DNA of 64,000 bases. Origin: Cymbidium sinense. Its lineage: Eukaryota > Streptophyta > Magnoliopsida > Asparagales > Orchidaceae. Shown piece by piece: positions 37,640-50,743 of the stretch. The stretch covers positions 154,777,009 through 154,841,008 of the forward strand of contig CM038216.1 of NCBI GenBank assembly GCA_021442155.1, written 5' to 3'. Below the pieces are notes generated by a model. That model saw only the letters and a program-made list of their open reading frames with translations. It did no database searches and was not told the DNA's origin. Numbering within the stretch: position 1 is the first letter of the stretch; every line of letters starts with the position of its first letter. Made by a program: the position numbers and the translations under genes.

Positions 37640-40600
37640 CTTTCCTTTATTTCTTGATGTGCTACATTAACTCACCCAGACCATAAAGAACTCTTCTGTA
37701 CAGAGTTAGGATCCTAGAGGTCTTCAAGGAGCACAAGGACAAGGTTGTACGACTCATCTAAACTTAACCAAGTATCCTCACTTTGTAGTTCATCTTGCAA
37801 ATTTTCTAATAATTATAAATGGCCCACTTGATCTTGTTTGTATCTTTTAAATTTTGTGGATGATATTCTCTCAAGATAGATATGTACTAAGATATTATAA
37901 TTTTCTTCATATTTCTTAAAATTTACTTTTATTCTAAGTACTTAGCATTTTATTCTTCAATTTTTTTATTTTTATGAAAGTTATTAAAATCACATGCAAA
38001 TATTTATGCATTAGATAATGCATGAATAGTGCTAGTGAGATTATTAAGCATTATAGGATTATATTTATAAACTATTTCAAAAGGTAACTTGTAGGTCATC
38101 CTAGAGATGGTACTATTGTAGGTAAATTCAAATGTCGGTAAGGTCAAATCCCAATTTCCTATATTTGTTCTAACTAGATATCTCAATAAGTTCCCTAAGG
38201 TCTTATTGACTACTTCTACTTGTTACTCAATTTTTGAGTGAAATGCGAAGGAGAATTTTAGTTTTGTTCACGTTGATTTTCATAGGATCTTCCAAAAATA
38301 AGATATGAACTTAATATCTCTATCGAAAATTATTATGGATGGGACTACATGTAACCTCATAATTTTTTAAAGAACAATCTAACTATGTGGGATGCATCAT
38401 TTGATTTTGAACATGACAAGAAATGTGTCATCTTAGAAACTTTGTCCATAATCACAAAAATACTATAATGCATCAAGTTGTTCTTGGAAATCCTAACATG
38501 AAATCCATGGATATAACTTCTTATTGATGAGAAGGAATAGACAAAGATTTGTAACATCCTGCCTTTTGCTTTGTAGTCTTAGCTTGATGATAGGTATATC
38601 ACTAGGCTATAACATGTTCAACATCTCTTCATAAAGATGGTCAATAAAACATTTGCTTAACTAGTTTTTGGTTCTTTGATTTAAATGTCCCACTAAGTCC
38701 CTAATGAAGTTCAAAGATAAAGAATTCCCTCATGAATATTTTAAGAATACATTAACTTTTGCTTTTATAAAGATAACTATTAATGATGACAAAGGAGATA
38801 TTGAAAGTTAATGGTTTAGATTCATCTTATAATAAATCAAATGAAAATTAAGGTAAATCTTATAATCTTCCCTTAAAATTTTAAATCTAAGGATTTGAAA
38901 TTCTAAAATGAAATTACTAGATATACCATCGTTAAAGCATCTATTGCTTATTTTCTAATCCACATTTATGTTTAAGTACAAAGGAAAATTCTTGAAAGTA
39001 TTCAATTCACCTAGCATGCTTGTAGTTCAATTTCTTTTAAGAATTGATGAATTTCATAGCATGGTGATTTGTATTGAAAATAATTTTGTGTGTGTAAAAG
39101 ATAATGTCTCCCGCTTAAGAGTTTGAATAATCATATAAAACTCTTGATCATATGTAGATTTTTTTGTTAAGCATCATTCAATTTCTCATTGAAGAATACA
39201 ATATAATGATTTTCTTGACTTAATACTCTCCTAATTCCAATACATGAAACATTCAAGTTACTTTAAATACTTTATTAAAATCATAAAGTTGTAATACTAG
39301 TGAATAGTTCATAAGAATTTTGATTTGTTCTTTGGCCTTTTCAACATTTGTAGTCCAATAAACATATCTTTTCTACAATTGTGCTAAAATTTTGATGAAC
39401 CTCTTATAAAAGATGGTCATCCATGAAAGTTTCTAACATCTACAAAATATTTTGGAATAGGCCATTCAATAATAGATTTAATTTATGTTGGATCTACTTT
39501 TAGTCTATCAGTAGAGATGATGAAATGTAAGATGACAACTTCAAGTTGGCAGAAGAAACACTTCTTAAGGTTTACGTATAATTTTTCCTCTCTTAGCTTC
39601 TATAAAAGCATTCTTAGACGATGTAAATGTGACTCTTCATTTGGACTATAAATAAGAATATCTTCAAAATATACCATAAGAAAATGACCAATAAAAATTT
39701 CAGAATAATGTCAGCAATTTTATGAACATAGTGGGCATTTGAAAGGCCAAATGGTATAATTAGCCATTCATAAACACCAACAGTGGTCCTGAAAGCTATC
39801 TTCCATTTGTCTCCTAGTTTGATCCTTATCTCGTGATATCCACTCTTTAAATTAATCTTAGAGAATAAAGATGAACTAGAAATAAGATATAACATATCAC
39901 CAACCTACATATGAGAAACATATATTTTATTATAATCTTATTCATTTATACTATCAACACACATTCTTCAAGATCCATCTTTCTTAGGGGTCAAAAGGGT
40001 TAGTACGCACAAGGACTTAGAATTTCTTAGATTAAACCTTTTTTTTAGAGTTCATCTACTTATCTTTTAATTCGCATGTTTAATTGAGTTCATTCTATGA
40101 TGGGGTAGATTTGGTATCGTGAACTAAGAATTAGATCTATAGCATGTTGTATATCCTTTAAAAGTGGTAACTCATCATATAAGTCATCGGTTAAATCAAG
40201 AAACCTAGTCAATAGATGCAGACCACAATAGTTATGTGGAATTCTTTGGTATCTAAAGAAACTTCTTTAAGGTGTAGAATAAATAGAGAAGTAGGATCAA
40301 TGAATTCTCTAGCTAAATCTTTAAAGATTTTGATGTGAATTCTAAGAGGTTCATGTCAATTAAAGTATATAATAGAGGTATTTCTCTTATCACTAAGAGG
40401 GGACATTAAAATCAACTAGAGTTTGGCAATTTTCTATCGATTTGATTTGGGTCGTAATTTAAAATTGTACTTATATGGTGGTGTAGGGAAAATCTTATGT
40501 GGGGGCGTGCTCGACCTCTATTAAATGGGTCGTACTAGAAATATATTCATGGTCTTGTCATTGTACTTGAATATGTAAGTATTTTCTCATGTAGATCAGT

Positions 40601-42655
40601 CTCTTTTTTGTGGGTCGTATTGAAATAGCTTTATAATCTTGTCATTATACTTGAATATATAAGTATTTTATCGATAATAATATATCACATTTAAATCATA
40701 AAGCCAAGGCCTTTCTATTAGTATATGTATGATCTCCATAGAAAGGACATTCCACCAAAGTTACAACATAGATACCTATCTTAATAAAAATAAGACATCT
40801 ACATGTGATAGGTAGAGATGTGTGATCCAACTAACTGACATAAAAGGGTTCTAGATGATATTCAGTCTTAAGATTTGCTCTAGTAATAATATGAGTTGAT
40901 TTGAAATTCATGGTACTACCTCCATCTATTACTAGTTTACACCTCTTATTCTTACATAGGACATTGAAAAAATATTTCTTCTTCTTCAATTTTGTTCTTC
41001 CTTAGATGTTATCATACATAACATTGTATTCATTGAGCTATCCTTAATGGGATCCACTTCTTCATATTATAAGGGTATGTCATCATATATCTCTTATATA
41101 TCATCACCTTCTTCTAATTCATCTACCTCATCTAAGAACGTGATTTTAGTCTTATACTAATTTTGCATATTTTCCTTCTTATAACATTTAAAGCACTATC
41201 TCTCTCATATTTTTTAAAAGTAGCTTCAATAGTGGACATACGGTATTAATTGTTATATGTGAAAGGGTTAAGTCTAAAAGTAGACCTTTGAGGGTCGTGA
41301 TATGGATGTATTTAGATAATATTTGGGCCTTCATCTTAGATGTTGATACTACTTTCTTATGCTTTATAAAGAGTAAAGCATAGTGAAAGAAATCCTCTAA
41401 AGTCTGGAGATCATGAAGCTCTACCTCATTTTTAATATCTCCTCTTAGGTCAATGACAAACTAGTTAGCTAGCTACCATTCTTGATTAGTGTAGTGTGTC
41501 CTGGTTATTAAGTCCTCAAATGTATTCATATGCTCTACTATGTACATACTTCTATGTCGGCGTCATTAATTTCTCATAGAGTTTCCTATCATAGTTTCTA
41601 GGACAATATTTGTCTCTTAACATCTTTTCATTTCTTAACCATGTCATAATATTTTTACTAAAATTTTTCTCCTTAGTTAAAATATTATTCCAATAAATTT
41701 TGTGTGCTTACCTATTTCATTTTAGAAAATATAGTTCTTTGATAGTTATTTATATGATACCAAATAAATCATCCATCCGTAAGCTAATCCGAAATTTATT
41801 GTGGTCATAAATGCCATCATATGTTATGGCTTCTATCTTAACTTATTTTTGTAGGTTCATGTATGACTTCATGAAGCCTAAGATGATCATGTTTATGGAC
41901 ATTTCTCGGATTTTTCCTTCTAGGAAGATATTCTTCTCTATGTAGTTTTATGTTTTTCTCTCCTATGAGTTCTTGGTCCTGTATATGTGGGATAATTGGT
42001 AGGATTTGAATCTTAGTACTCAAGGTTTGAACTTGGGCAACAAAGCTCATGATAAAGTCATGTACTTTAATGAGCTTCTCCTCACTTCATATAGTAATCT
42101 CATCTACCCTTCTAGTTAAGTCTTCTAACTGATCCAAGACTTGAGTGGCATAATTGAAACAAGGAAATTTAGTACAAATATATCACACCTAAATGATATT
42201 GTATAAGATGTTTTATGCTCACTAGTTTTGGAATGCAAAATGATGTATGGGTTTAAAACAATTTAACCCTCAATAAACACAAATTAACTTTGAATTGTAC
42301 ACAAAAACACTCATAAATAGACTATCAAAAAAATTCTTAAGGATATGAGTTCAAATTTTTTTGCAAGAGTTGCATCTTAAGTCTATTATTTAGTGAGATC
42401 CCTTACTAAATTGGTCACCAATTGTCATATGGGTAAGTTTAAATAGGAAAATCCTAGGTTTATAGATGGAGAAAACTAATTGGTAGTAATAACTAATGCT
42501 TATAAAGTTGGCTACCACATGAGTTCTAACATGAGTTTACCAAGAAAAAGCACTAAAATCAATAAAGAAAATTACTTTAAGTCTAGAATACAACAACTAA
42601 TCTTGTTTGGATTCAATATAAATCACTTATAAGAACTTTATCCATACCTTCAAAC
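37640..42655 (-). pseudogene. Gypsy gag-pol polyprotein, decayed
   Basis: On the minus strand: a basic gag-end fragment at 41,838-42,050; RT at 39,614-39,895 with FSKINLKSGYHEIRIK and WLIIPFGLSNA, the phrases flanking the gypsy RT active site; and integrase at 38,357-38,557 (VIMDKVSKMTHFL, end of the catalytic core) and 38,004-38,186 (NWDLTLPTFEFTYN, PFEIVYKYNP, C-terminal side). Integrase inserts the cDNA into the host genome and RT makes it. Stops and frameshifts are spread over the whole length, and protease was not recognised. It cannot encode a working polyprotein. Confidence 0.8.
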
Positions 42656-42660
42656 CTTGG

Positions 42661-42672
42661 GCTCTGATACCA
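42661..42672 (-). other. tRNA primer binding site of the gypsy element
   Basis: On the minus strand this reads TGGTATCAGAGC, the standard initiator-methionine tRNA complement of plant LTR elements. It lies 7 bases inside the 5' LTR, whose inner end is at 42,680. Confidence 0.85.
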
Positions 42673-42679
42673 AACATAT

Positions 42680-43144
42680 TGCAACTAAAGGAGGAAGTGC
42701 GTAAGGATTCCATTTATGAAAGTGGAATGCCAGTGAGAGATCACCAAATCTTCCATGAAGGTTAGCCAGCAAACTCCAACCAAGAGTTTTCACTCAAATT
42801 TCACAATACAAAATAGCAACTCCATTCCATTGATACATATATTTTATACAAATTACAGGCTCTTAAAGGGTGCGTCCCTTCAAAATAACTCTCACTTAGT
42901 TTTAAAAATAATTCTAAAAATTGAACCAAGTGAATCTCGATGCCTAGGTGATAGAAAGCTAGTGCCTCGGCACAATCCTCCTTATCTCTGAACACAAAAT
43001 ACGGTGGCATCGGGTGCAAATGATCAGCATCTAGGATCTAGGATGACTATTACATAATGACATCTAATTTTGACCACAACACACATATAACACTTAAAAA
43101 TGGTGAAAACATCTTCTAATATTACAACACATATGATGACTCTA
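42680..43144 (-). repeat. 5' LTR of the gypsy element
   Basis: Partner of 37,159-37,596. It carries the phrase ATGCCTAGGTGATAGAAAGC and the CTCGGCACAATCC segment. Its outer end appears mutated (TAGAGTCATC where the 3' LTR has TGAGTTGTCATC-like sequence). Confidence 0.75.
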
Positions 43145-44602
43145 TTGACCCCATTTTTGGATGAGATTAACATCATTAATGATCCTAGTAATTAGGTCCC
43201 ATAATATTAAATTTAGTGTTTCCTAATTAGGCACTTAGCATACTATGCTTAGTGACTAGGTAAATAAACCAGAATAAAATAACAAATTGAATCAAACTTT
43301 AAAACTTGAAATTAAAATCAAATTTGAAATCAAATCAAACTTAATATGCTAGAGTGAAAGGCTAGGTCATCCTGATAGATCCTTCTAGAACTTGTCCTAA
43401 CCCAATCGGATCAGATGAACCTAGATTAAACCCAAATCTGATAAAACTCAATAGAAATCTAAATCAAACATATTTGAATTGAAATCTAAATTCAATTGAG
43501 CTTGGGTTGAGGTAATTAGGTTGATTAACTTAATTAACCTGTTTAAGCTCACAATCACCTAAGTCCAAATAAAATCAAATTAAATCAAAATTAAACCAAA
43601 TTAAACCAACCAAAAGCACAGAATTAATTCATAAACACCAACAAACAAATAAATAAATAAGGACGGGACAGAAAGTATCAAATAGTTCATTTGACCTAGA
43701 ATTGACCCATATGGCCCCGAAAAGTCAAAAGTCAAACATCCAAAATCATTTAAAAATCATAATTAAGCATAATTCAACCAACTGTTGGGTTTAATTTGAC
43801 CAATTTTGATTAATTGAACTAAGTGAATTCAATTTGATCCATTAAACCTAATTTGGGTCAAATTGGGTTGAAATAAAAATGTTTAACCGAATCCTATTGA
43901 AATGAAATAATCAAAATTATCACAAATGATCAACTAAACATAATCAAACTTAAAAATAAATTAAAAATCCAAATAGATCAAAAAATCCAATTTAACATAT
44001 TTGAGTCAAATATATCAACAGGGCTTAAAAATTATTAAAGCCACATCAAATCTAAACTAAAAAAATAGATCAATTAATTCATAATACACGCAATGAACAA
44101 AATAATTCAATTCTAAATCTAAACCCAATTGATTAAACAAACTCAAAGATAACTCAATCCAAACTCAATTCAAACTCAAATAAACAAAACTAAAAAAAAC
44201 ATCAAATTCCAACTAAACTTAAGTTAACTCAACCGAAGTCATAGCCCACTTGGGTTTGATTTGGGCAGCCAACCATCATGTGGAATGGAAGTCATGTGAT
44301 GTGGGGTAGCCATGGGAGATGAGGTGGTAATCATGGGAGAGGAAAATTCCAAACACCCATGCATAAGGTCAACAAAATCAACTCATCCCCACTCATCCAT
44401 TGAATGGAGCTAATCCTACAGCCAAAAAAAGTAGATTTTGGGAGCAAACTTCCAAGAAGTCCAATCATCATGGGTGGCCAACAATAGTTGACCATCCCCA
44501 TGGCCAAAGGGGGGACTTGATTTTCTCCATGTAGGCTCTCGGTCAAGGAAGGAAGGATAGAGGGGAAGCTCTTCTAGCCATTCCATGCATTCCAAGGCAT
44601 TC

Positions 44603-44651
<49 letters not shown>

Positions 44652-45904
44652 CAACCAATCCTTTCCCTAGGTCTCTAGCCAGTGGTAGCTAGATTCTTGC
44701 CATTATAAACCCCTCCAATGCAAAGCTCTCGACCAACTCTCAAAACAAGGGAAACCGAGCTCCTCTCTTCATAACATGCTCACCAACATGTTCCAGAGGG
44801 AAGAGAGAGTGGAATCGAGCCTTCACCTAATTCCCCTATCGCCGGCAAACCAGAGATCGGCCAAAGCCAATGGCAAAGAAGTGTCTAGATGTGAAAGTGA
44901 GATATGAGCATCCCTATCCCATAATAAATCATCCCCACACCTTCACCATGATAAGAGGAGTTGAAACCACCATTTTTCGGCTCCTTCTGCCCTCCCTAAC
45001 CCTAAGAAGCATCAAGCTCAAGTGAAGGGAGGCAGACATTGACGTTCCCGATGACTGGAGAAAAGGCAAGTAGGCATCTTCATCGTAGAGCTCCGTCTCA
45101 CACCCAAGTGCATTTTTGAAACGTCAACATTGTCGGGCATGGGCTTCAGCGACGTAACCACCAACTCTCGCCACTGATTTTTATGCTTTCGTAGTCTATG
45201 AAGTGAATTCATGAAAAATTTAGACTTAAACACATAATTATGTTTCATTTTCATGATACAAAGATTTGGAATAAAAAATAGGTGATTTTCGGAAAGAATC
45301 ACTAGAAATTGAAGCTTGGAGGGGCATTAATGGCATCCGCCCCTCTCGGTTCACCATCCATGGGGAGGACAAGCCAACAGCCATCCGATCCTCCTTAAAT
45401 AGGATGGATGGATGCGATTAAATGTTAGAAAGATTTAATTTCAACCTTTAGATCGCAAGATTTAATCTAGATTGTTCGATCTTTGATTGGATAGTTAGAT
45501 TTATACCAACAATTTTTCCACTCAATCCACGCGGACCAATCTTTGGCTGCCACATGTAAAGGTTTGCCCCGTCAACGCCGTGTGATGTTGATTGGGTTAA
45601 GTAAGAAAATATAAATTTTGGAAATTAAATAAATGCTAAAAAGGGCTTGAAATTTAAAAAAATCATAAAAATTAAAATACTCATCTAAGAATTACAAATA
45701 AGAGTTCATTGGATTCATATTTTTGAGAAGAATATAATAAACTCAAAATCCCTAATTTTTATTGGGTATTTTGAGCTTAATTTAGGTTATAGTGAAAACT
45801 AAAATTTATTAATTAAATAAATAATAATGATCAAATTGATCTAAAAGTTTTAGAGATTGAAATCGAGGTTAAATAAACTTACCCATAAAAATTTTTATTC
45901 TCCC
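43145..45904. other. Non-coding retroelement-like stretch with a (GA)n tract
   Basis: No protein was recognised. 43,200-44,230 is rich in short AAATTGAATC/CAAATTAAACC variants. 44,240-45,400 is of moderate GC and holds (GA)n at 44,603-44,650. It lies on the 3' side of the gypsy pol debris that starts at 45,905, so it may be that element's 3' untranslated region and LTR, but I found no partner LTR. Confidence 0.4.
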
Positions 45905-48400
45905 ACTTGATGACGTCTTTGTTAAGTTCAACAGTCATCATGACCCTTTGGCTGTGCAACTAGCACTCGACAACAATACAATTTTTATTCTATGTGACAT
46001 GACAAATGGGGTTTTTCTAGTTGTTGATGATGGAGTCATCCTAAGAGCCCAAAATATGATGGATGGGGCATCAAGCCACTTTGACTTGGGGCATTCAACC
46101 TATTTCTTCAACATATTGAGAATCTTCTTATTTGCTACTTATACATGACAATTTATTTGTGGATTATGCACTAAAGTGAATTTGAGGCATATTCATTAGC
46201 ACTCACAAAACTACTTTAGTTGCTTATCTGCAAACTAGGGGGTGTTTTCCATGATGAACGACATAGGTTGGACATACATATAAATCATGTCTGTTTAAAT
46301 AAATTGTTGAGCTACTTGGGAAATTATCTTGGCGAGTGAATTTGACTCAATCCATTTGTTGAGGTAGTTAATGACAACTAGTTTGAATCTTCTTTGACCA
46401 CTAGCAATTAGCAGGGAGCCCATCAAGTCCATCCCCCACACAACAAAAAATGCAGGACTCGTTGTAGAGGCTATGGTGATTATAATTACATAGGGCAAAT
46501 TTTTAGCATTGCTCACATCTCCTAGCAAAGTCACTTGTATCTTTTCTCAAGGTGGACCTAAAATACATTGTTGTAGAATACAATGGGCAAGTGTCCTCCA
46601 TATGGAGTGACTTCCTCATTCTCCTGAATGTACCTCACTAAGTACTTTCTCTTATTTTCTTTCTTGAATGTACCTTAAGTTTAGTGGGAATATTGATCTT
46701 AAAAATAACTCACCATTCTTTGGAATATATTCGGTGGCTTTGATTTTGAACCTTATGGAGCATTTGATGCCTTCCTTTAGCTTCCCAATTTGTGAGTACA
46801 TCTTGAAGGGATCAATCCAGCTAAAAAAATGTTCACTAACTATTTACATAACTCACTTTCTTCCATACTCAGTTCAGTGAGTTCAAGGATTGGTTCACTG
46901 AACCCACTTGTTTTAAGCACTAGGTTAGTGAGTTCTCTTTCCTTGGAGCTCGTTCCATTCTAATGTATTCAAAATTTTCTATCTTTGCTTTTATTTTATA
47001 CAAGTAATTTTTTAAAGATTCATCTCTCACTTGGTAATTACCATAAATTTGGTTCATCATAAATTGTGGATCTGAATGAGATAAAGTGTTTGGCATGACT
47101 CATTCTACAAATTTGAGTTTAGTGAGTAGTGCTTCATACTCTCATTAATTGTTGATCACTTGAAAAATGAATTTTCTTGAGTGTGTGATCCTGAGTTTCT
47201 TAGTATAATGCTAGATCCCATTTCTTATTCTCTTAAGGATCCATCAATTTATTAATTACGTGGTTGGTTTAGGCAAGCAGAGATAAGCTATAAGTCGTTG
47301 AAGTCCATGAGAAAATCAACAAGTATTTACACCTTGATCACTATCCAGAGTAAAAATGAGATGTTAAGCTAACTTAGCACAATGTGAAACTTTAGTAATC
47401 CTTCACAATGATATGGCTTTGTGAGTAACAATTTGAGTAGATGATCAATGACAACTTGGATCAATTTAATATGGTGAATGTGAGTGCGAGCTTCTTCATG
47501 ATCTAGAAATACAACTTGGCACCTTTTAACGACTTACTAACATAGTTTATTATCCACTATTTGTTCATTCTTCTCTAATTAGAACTTAGCTCACTATATC
47601 TTCTCCAACTCGAGCTATAATAATAAAGTTTCACCTTCTGTGGACCTTTGTAATAAAAATGGTGAGGTAAGTAAGGTCTTCAAATCATTAAAGGTGTTCT
47701 TGCACTATGGAGTCTATTTAAACTTCTTTGTACTACTTAATACCTTAAAAAATGGAGAATAATGTTCACCGACATTGGAGATGAACATATTCAATCTAAC
47801 TATTCACTTAGTGAGTCACATCTCTTTGATCATTTTGGGTGATGTCATGTGAGTATAGCTTTGAACTTGTCTGAGTTAAGTTTTAAATCGTCTGATGGGG
47901 CTAAGAATCCCAAGAGCTTACTTGACCTCAAACCAAATATGTAGTTCAGAAAGATTGAGGTGCATGTTATACCTTTTTAGCATGTTGAATTTCTCTTTTA
48001 AGTTTATAATATATTGCTTAGGTAACATACTTTTGACTATTAAGTTGTCCATATAGACCACATGTTCCCTCCTTGTACTCTTTGAATACTTGAACCATCA
48101 TCATTTGATAGGGCACTATCACTCCTTAGACCAAAGATTATTACTTTGTAACAATAATGCCATTCTTTAATAATAAAGATTGTCTTCTCTGAGTCTAGTT
48201 TATATTGATTTGATGATAGCCTAAAAGACATCTAAAAAGCTTATAATCAAGCATCCCATTACCAAGTTAGTAAGTGTGCCTACTTGGAGGAGTGAGTATC
48301 TGTCCATGGGACAAACATAGTTTAAGTTGGTGAAGTTAGATTAAAAACAAAGTGTCTCCATTTAGTATAAGACCATAGGAGCTAATTAAACCTAAAATTA
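45905..48400 (-). pseudogene. Ty3/gypsy pol debris resembling the Tat group
   Basis: On the minus strand: RT begins near 48,350 (FVNLTNLNYVCPMD) and continues in 48,040-48,231 with EKTIFIIKEWHYCYKVIIFGL, equivalent to the EGTYCYKVMPFGL phrase of Tat-type gypsy elements. RNase H-like debris lies around 47 kb. Integrase is at 46,295-46,534 (VVWGMDLMGSLLIASGQRRF) and 45,905-46,100 (FWALRMTPSSTTRKTPF). The RT is cut at about 48,400, next to a MITE-like start (TTAAGGGGTTATTTGGC). Many stops and shifts. It is distinct from the neighbouring 37-43 kb element. Confidence 0.7.
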
Positions 48401-48550
48401 AGGGGTTATTTGGCAGCAGGATTTAACTTCAATCCTGCCGATTAATAAAATTGGCAACTTTAAATTCTATATGATTTTAAATCTCATTTTTTCTCCATTT
48501 TGAAATCTGATTTAAATCGTAGGAAGGTAGATTTATATGATTTATAAAGG
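48401..48550. other. Possible MITE end and left flank of the hAT element
   Basis: TTAAGGGGTTATTTGGCAGC at 48,400 looks like the end of a Tourist-like MITE, but no opposite end was found. The last 8 bases, TATAAAGG, are the left copy of the hAT target duplication candidate. Confidence 0.35.
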
Positions 48551-48734
48551 CAAGGGGTGTAAGTGAGTCGACCCGACTTTTCTCATTTGAGTCACGAAGT
48601 GCTTATAGAGCTTCAAGCTCGAGCTCCAATAGTAATTCGAGCTCGAGTTTGAGCTTTATTTGGCTTGACTCGAAAGCTTAATCCAGGTATATATCCCACA
48701 TTCTAATTCTATGGATTATTTACGCTATGCCTTA

Positions 48735-49176
48735 CTTGGGACCGTTTGGTTGCACATTTGAATGCATTTGCATTCATTCCAAATGCACGCTTTGCAAAGC
48801 ATTTTGCAAGTAAAATAAAATTTCAATGTAATGCATTTCAAATACACCGAAAGACTATTTAGTGGCTGAATTGGTGAATTCAAACACTGGCCAATCGGGG
48901 GGCGCGGTCCATGCCACCGCCGCTCCGCCGGCCTCCGTAGCCACCGACCACCATGCTTTCCGCCTGGCCGTCGCTGGCGTCGCTGTCACAGCCGCCGGGC
49001 TAGCCACATGTCAAAACCTTCAGTTTACATTTTGTCAACCAAAAAAAAAAAAAGCAAAGTCATGAATTTGTAAAGCTCTCAATCAAACAACTATAAAGTA
49101 ATCATTTTACACTGAATTCCTTTTACACTGCATTCTTTTTACACTGCATTCCAAATACAGGCAACCAAACAACCCC
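48735..49176. mobile_element. Tourist-like MITE nested in the hAT element
   Basis: Flanked by TTA on both sides (48,732-48,734 and 49,177-49,179), the usual PIF/Harbinger target duplication. The ends CTTGGGACCGTTTGGTTGC and the reverse complement of GCAACCAAACAACCCC are inverted repeats. Repeated TTTTACACTGCATTC lies inside the right end. The core (48,890-49,010) is GC-rich, and the alanine-rich open frame there (48,862-49,065) is not a gene. Confidence 0.7.
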
Positions 49177-50740
49177 TTAAGCCCTAAGACACTCATCTCT
49201 CGAGTCTCGACTTGAATTATGTTTTAAGCTAAAACGAGATGTGAGGCCCTCGAAACTCGATTGAATGATTCTCATATGTCAAACCACTCGAACTCCTTCT
49301 TTCTTCTTCTTCATGCTCCACTTCGATTACATATAGTCCTTCTAAGAGTAGCCACTACTCGCAAAAGAAACGATCGCCACCGCCAATAGAGGAAATCTTG
49401 CTCGAGAGTCGGGATAGGCAAAGCTTGAAAGTTCAGTTTGGTTGGCATCTACCAGACATTCATGATTTGGTTTATTCTTTTTTTTCCTTGCATAAATCAA
49501 ATTCAAATGTATTTCTTCTTATATTCAGACTAACATCGCATAAATCCTTCCAAGTTTGTCACATATAGTTGATGGATCAATTGATTTTTTCTTAGGTATG
49601 TGTTTCCTCTTTCTTTTCTTGTACAAATCAGAAAAAAAAAATTTTGTCAATCTCTGGGGACTGGTTTTTTATAAACCACTAACCAATGTTTTTTATCAAA
49701 TTCCCAATGATTTTGTCATAAGAAATGTAAATACATGAATTTGATACTTCAAAAAAAAATTTGCTTGGTCCTCTATATGTAAATATGTAGGATTTTTTTG
49801 TTGTATGTGCGTGTATGAGTTCATATGCACAAACCTTTTTGCTGAGCTGTCGAGCAACCCTCCCTATTTGCATTTGTATCAAGAAAAAAATTGGCTGCAA
49901 AGAAAAAGGAGGAAGAGAAAGAGAGCACAAATGAGACAAGAAACATGGCCTCTAAAAGTAACATCTTTGGAATCAATGATTGGCAGTTGGCACTTGGCAC
50001 CACTTTACTTTCATCTATTCATCCCAACTCAATTTTATGCTCACCTCTTATTCATAGATTTCTGCATAGAGGTGCAATCCTAAAGCTAAATGTTGTGGTT
50101 CTAACCAAAAGTTAATTGATTTAATGTCATTGTAAAGATGAGATTACTTCTAGCTCAAAGTATAGTTTAGAAAACACATTGGAGTAGTTTTTCCTTGCAT
50201 AAATCAGATTCAAATGTGTTTCTTCTTATATACATACTTACGTCGCATGAATCCTTCCAAGTTAGTCACATATAGTTGATAGATCAATTGATTTCTCTGG
50301 AGGTATGCGTTTCCTCTTTCTTTTCTTGTGCAAATTAGAACATTTTTTTTGTCAATCTATGGGATCTGGTGATGAATGATGTAAGTTTATTCAAATTATA
50401 TCTATTTGTCCTCCTTAATTACTATTTGTTTTATTATTTTCATGATTTATGTTACAATTAGTATTATTTGTGTCATTTGCACATATTGATTACTTGTCAT
50501 AATTTTATTTGGTATTTTTAATGGTTCTATTTTATTTATTTTGGCTTTCATTAATTCAAGAGAGCATAATTTTCAATCTTTTATTGAAGGGTTTAGGATT
50601 TGTTAAAGGTTTTTTGTTAAATATTTTTATGTGATTATTATAATTTTTGTGAGATTATTTTTTTCCTTATCATTATTTTCTTTGTATTTATTGTTAGGAG
50701 AAATGATAAATTTTTTTTATTTTTATTAAATATTTAGGTA
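49177..50740. other. 5' untranslated region of the hAT element with a 185-bp duplication
   Basis: A direct repeat is visible: about 49,474-49,665 and 50,187-50,370 share TTTTCCTTGCATAAATCA, AATCCTTCCAAGTT.GTCA and TTTCCTCTTTCTTTTCTTG. Open frames here are short and overlap on both strands. A pyrimidine run ending in TTTAG just before 50,736 could be a splice acceptor in front of the transposase start. Confidence 0.5.
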
Positions 50741-50743
50741 TCA

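Larger units (their letters stand above)
37159..43144 (-). mobile_element. Ty3/gypsy retrotransposon with both LTRs, about 6.0 kb
   Basis: Direct repeats at 37,159-37,596 and 42,680-43,144 bound the element. On the minus strand the primer binding site TGGTATCAGAGC (42,661-42,672) follows the right LTR, so that is the 5' LTR. Internal order is then gag debris (41.8-42.6 kb), RT (39.6-39.9 kb) and integrase (38.0-38.6 kb), which is the gypsy order. LTRs differ by many substitutions and indels (about 438 against 465 bp), so the insertion is old. No clear 5-bp target duplication was found. Confidence 0.85.

Noticed and set aside
48862..49065. Alanine/valine-rich 67-codon frame
   Set aside because: It lies inside the GC-rich core of a MITE with clear ends and a TTA target duplication.
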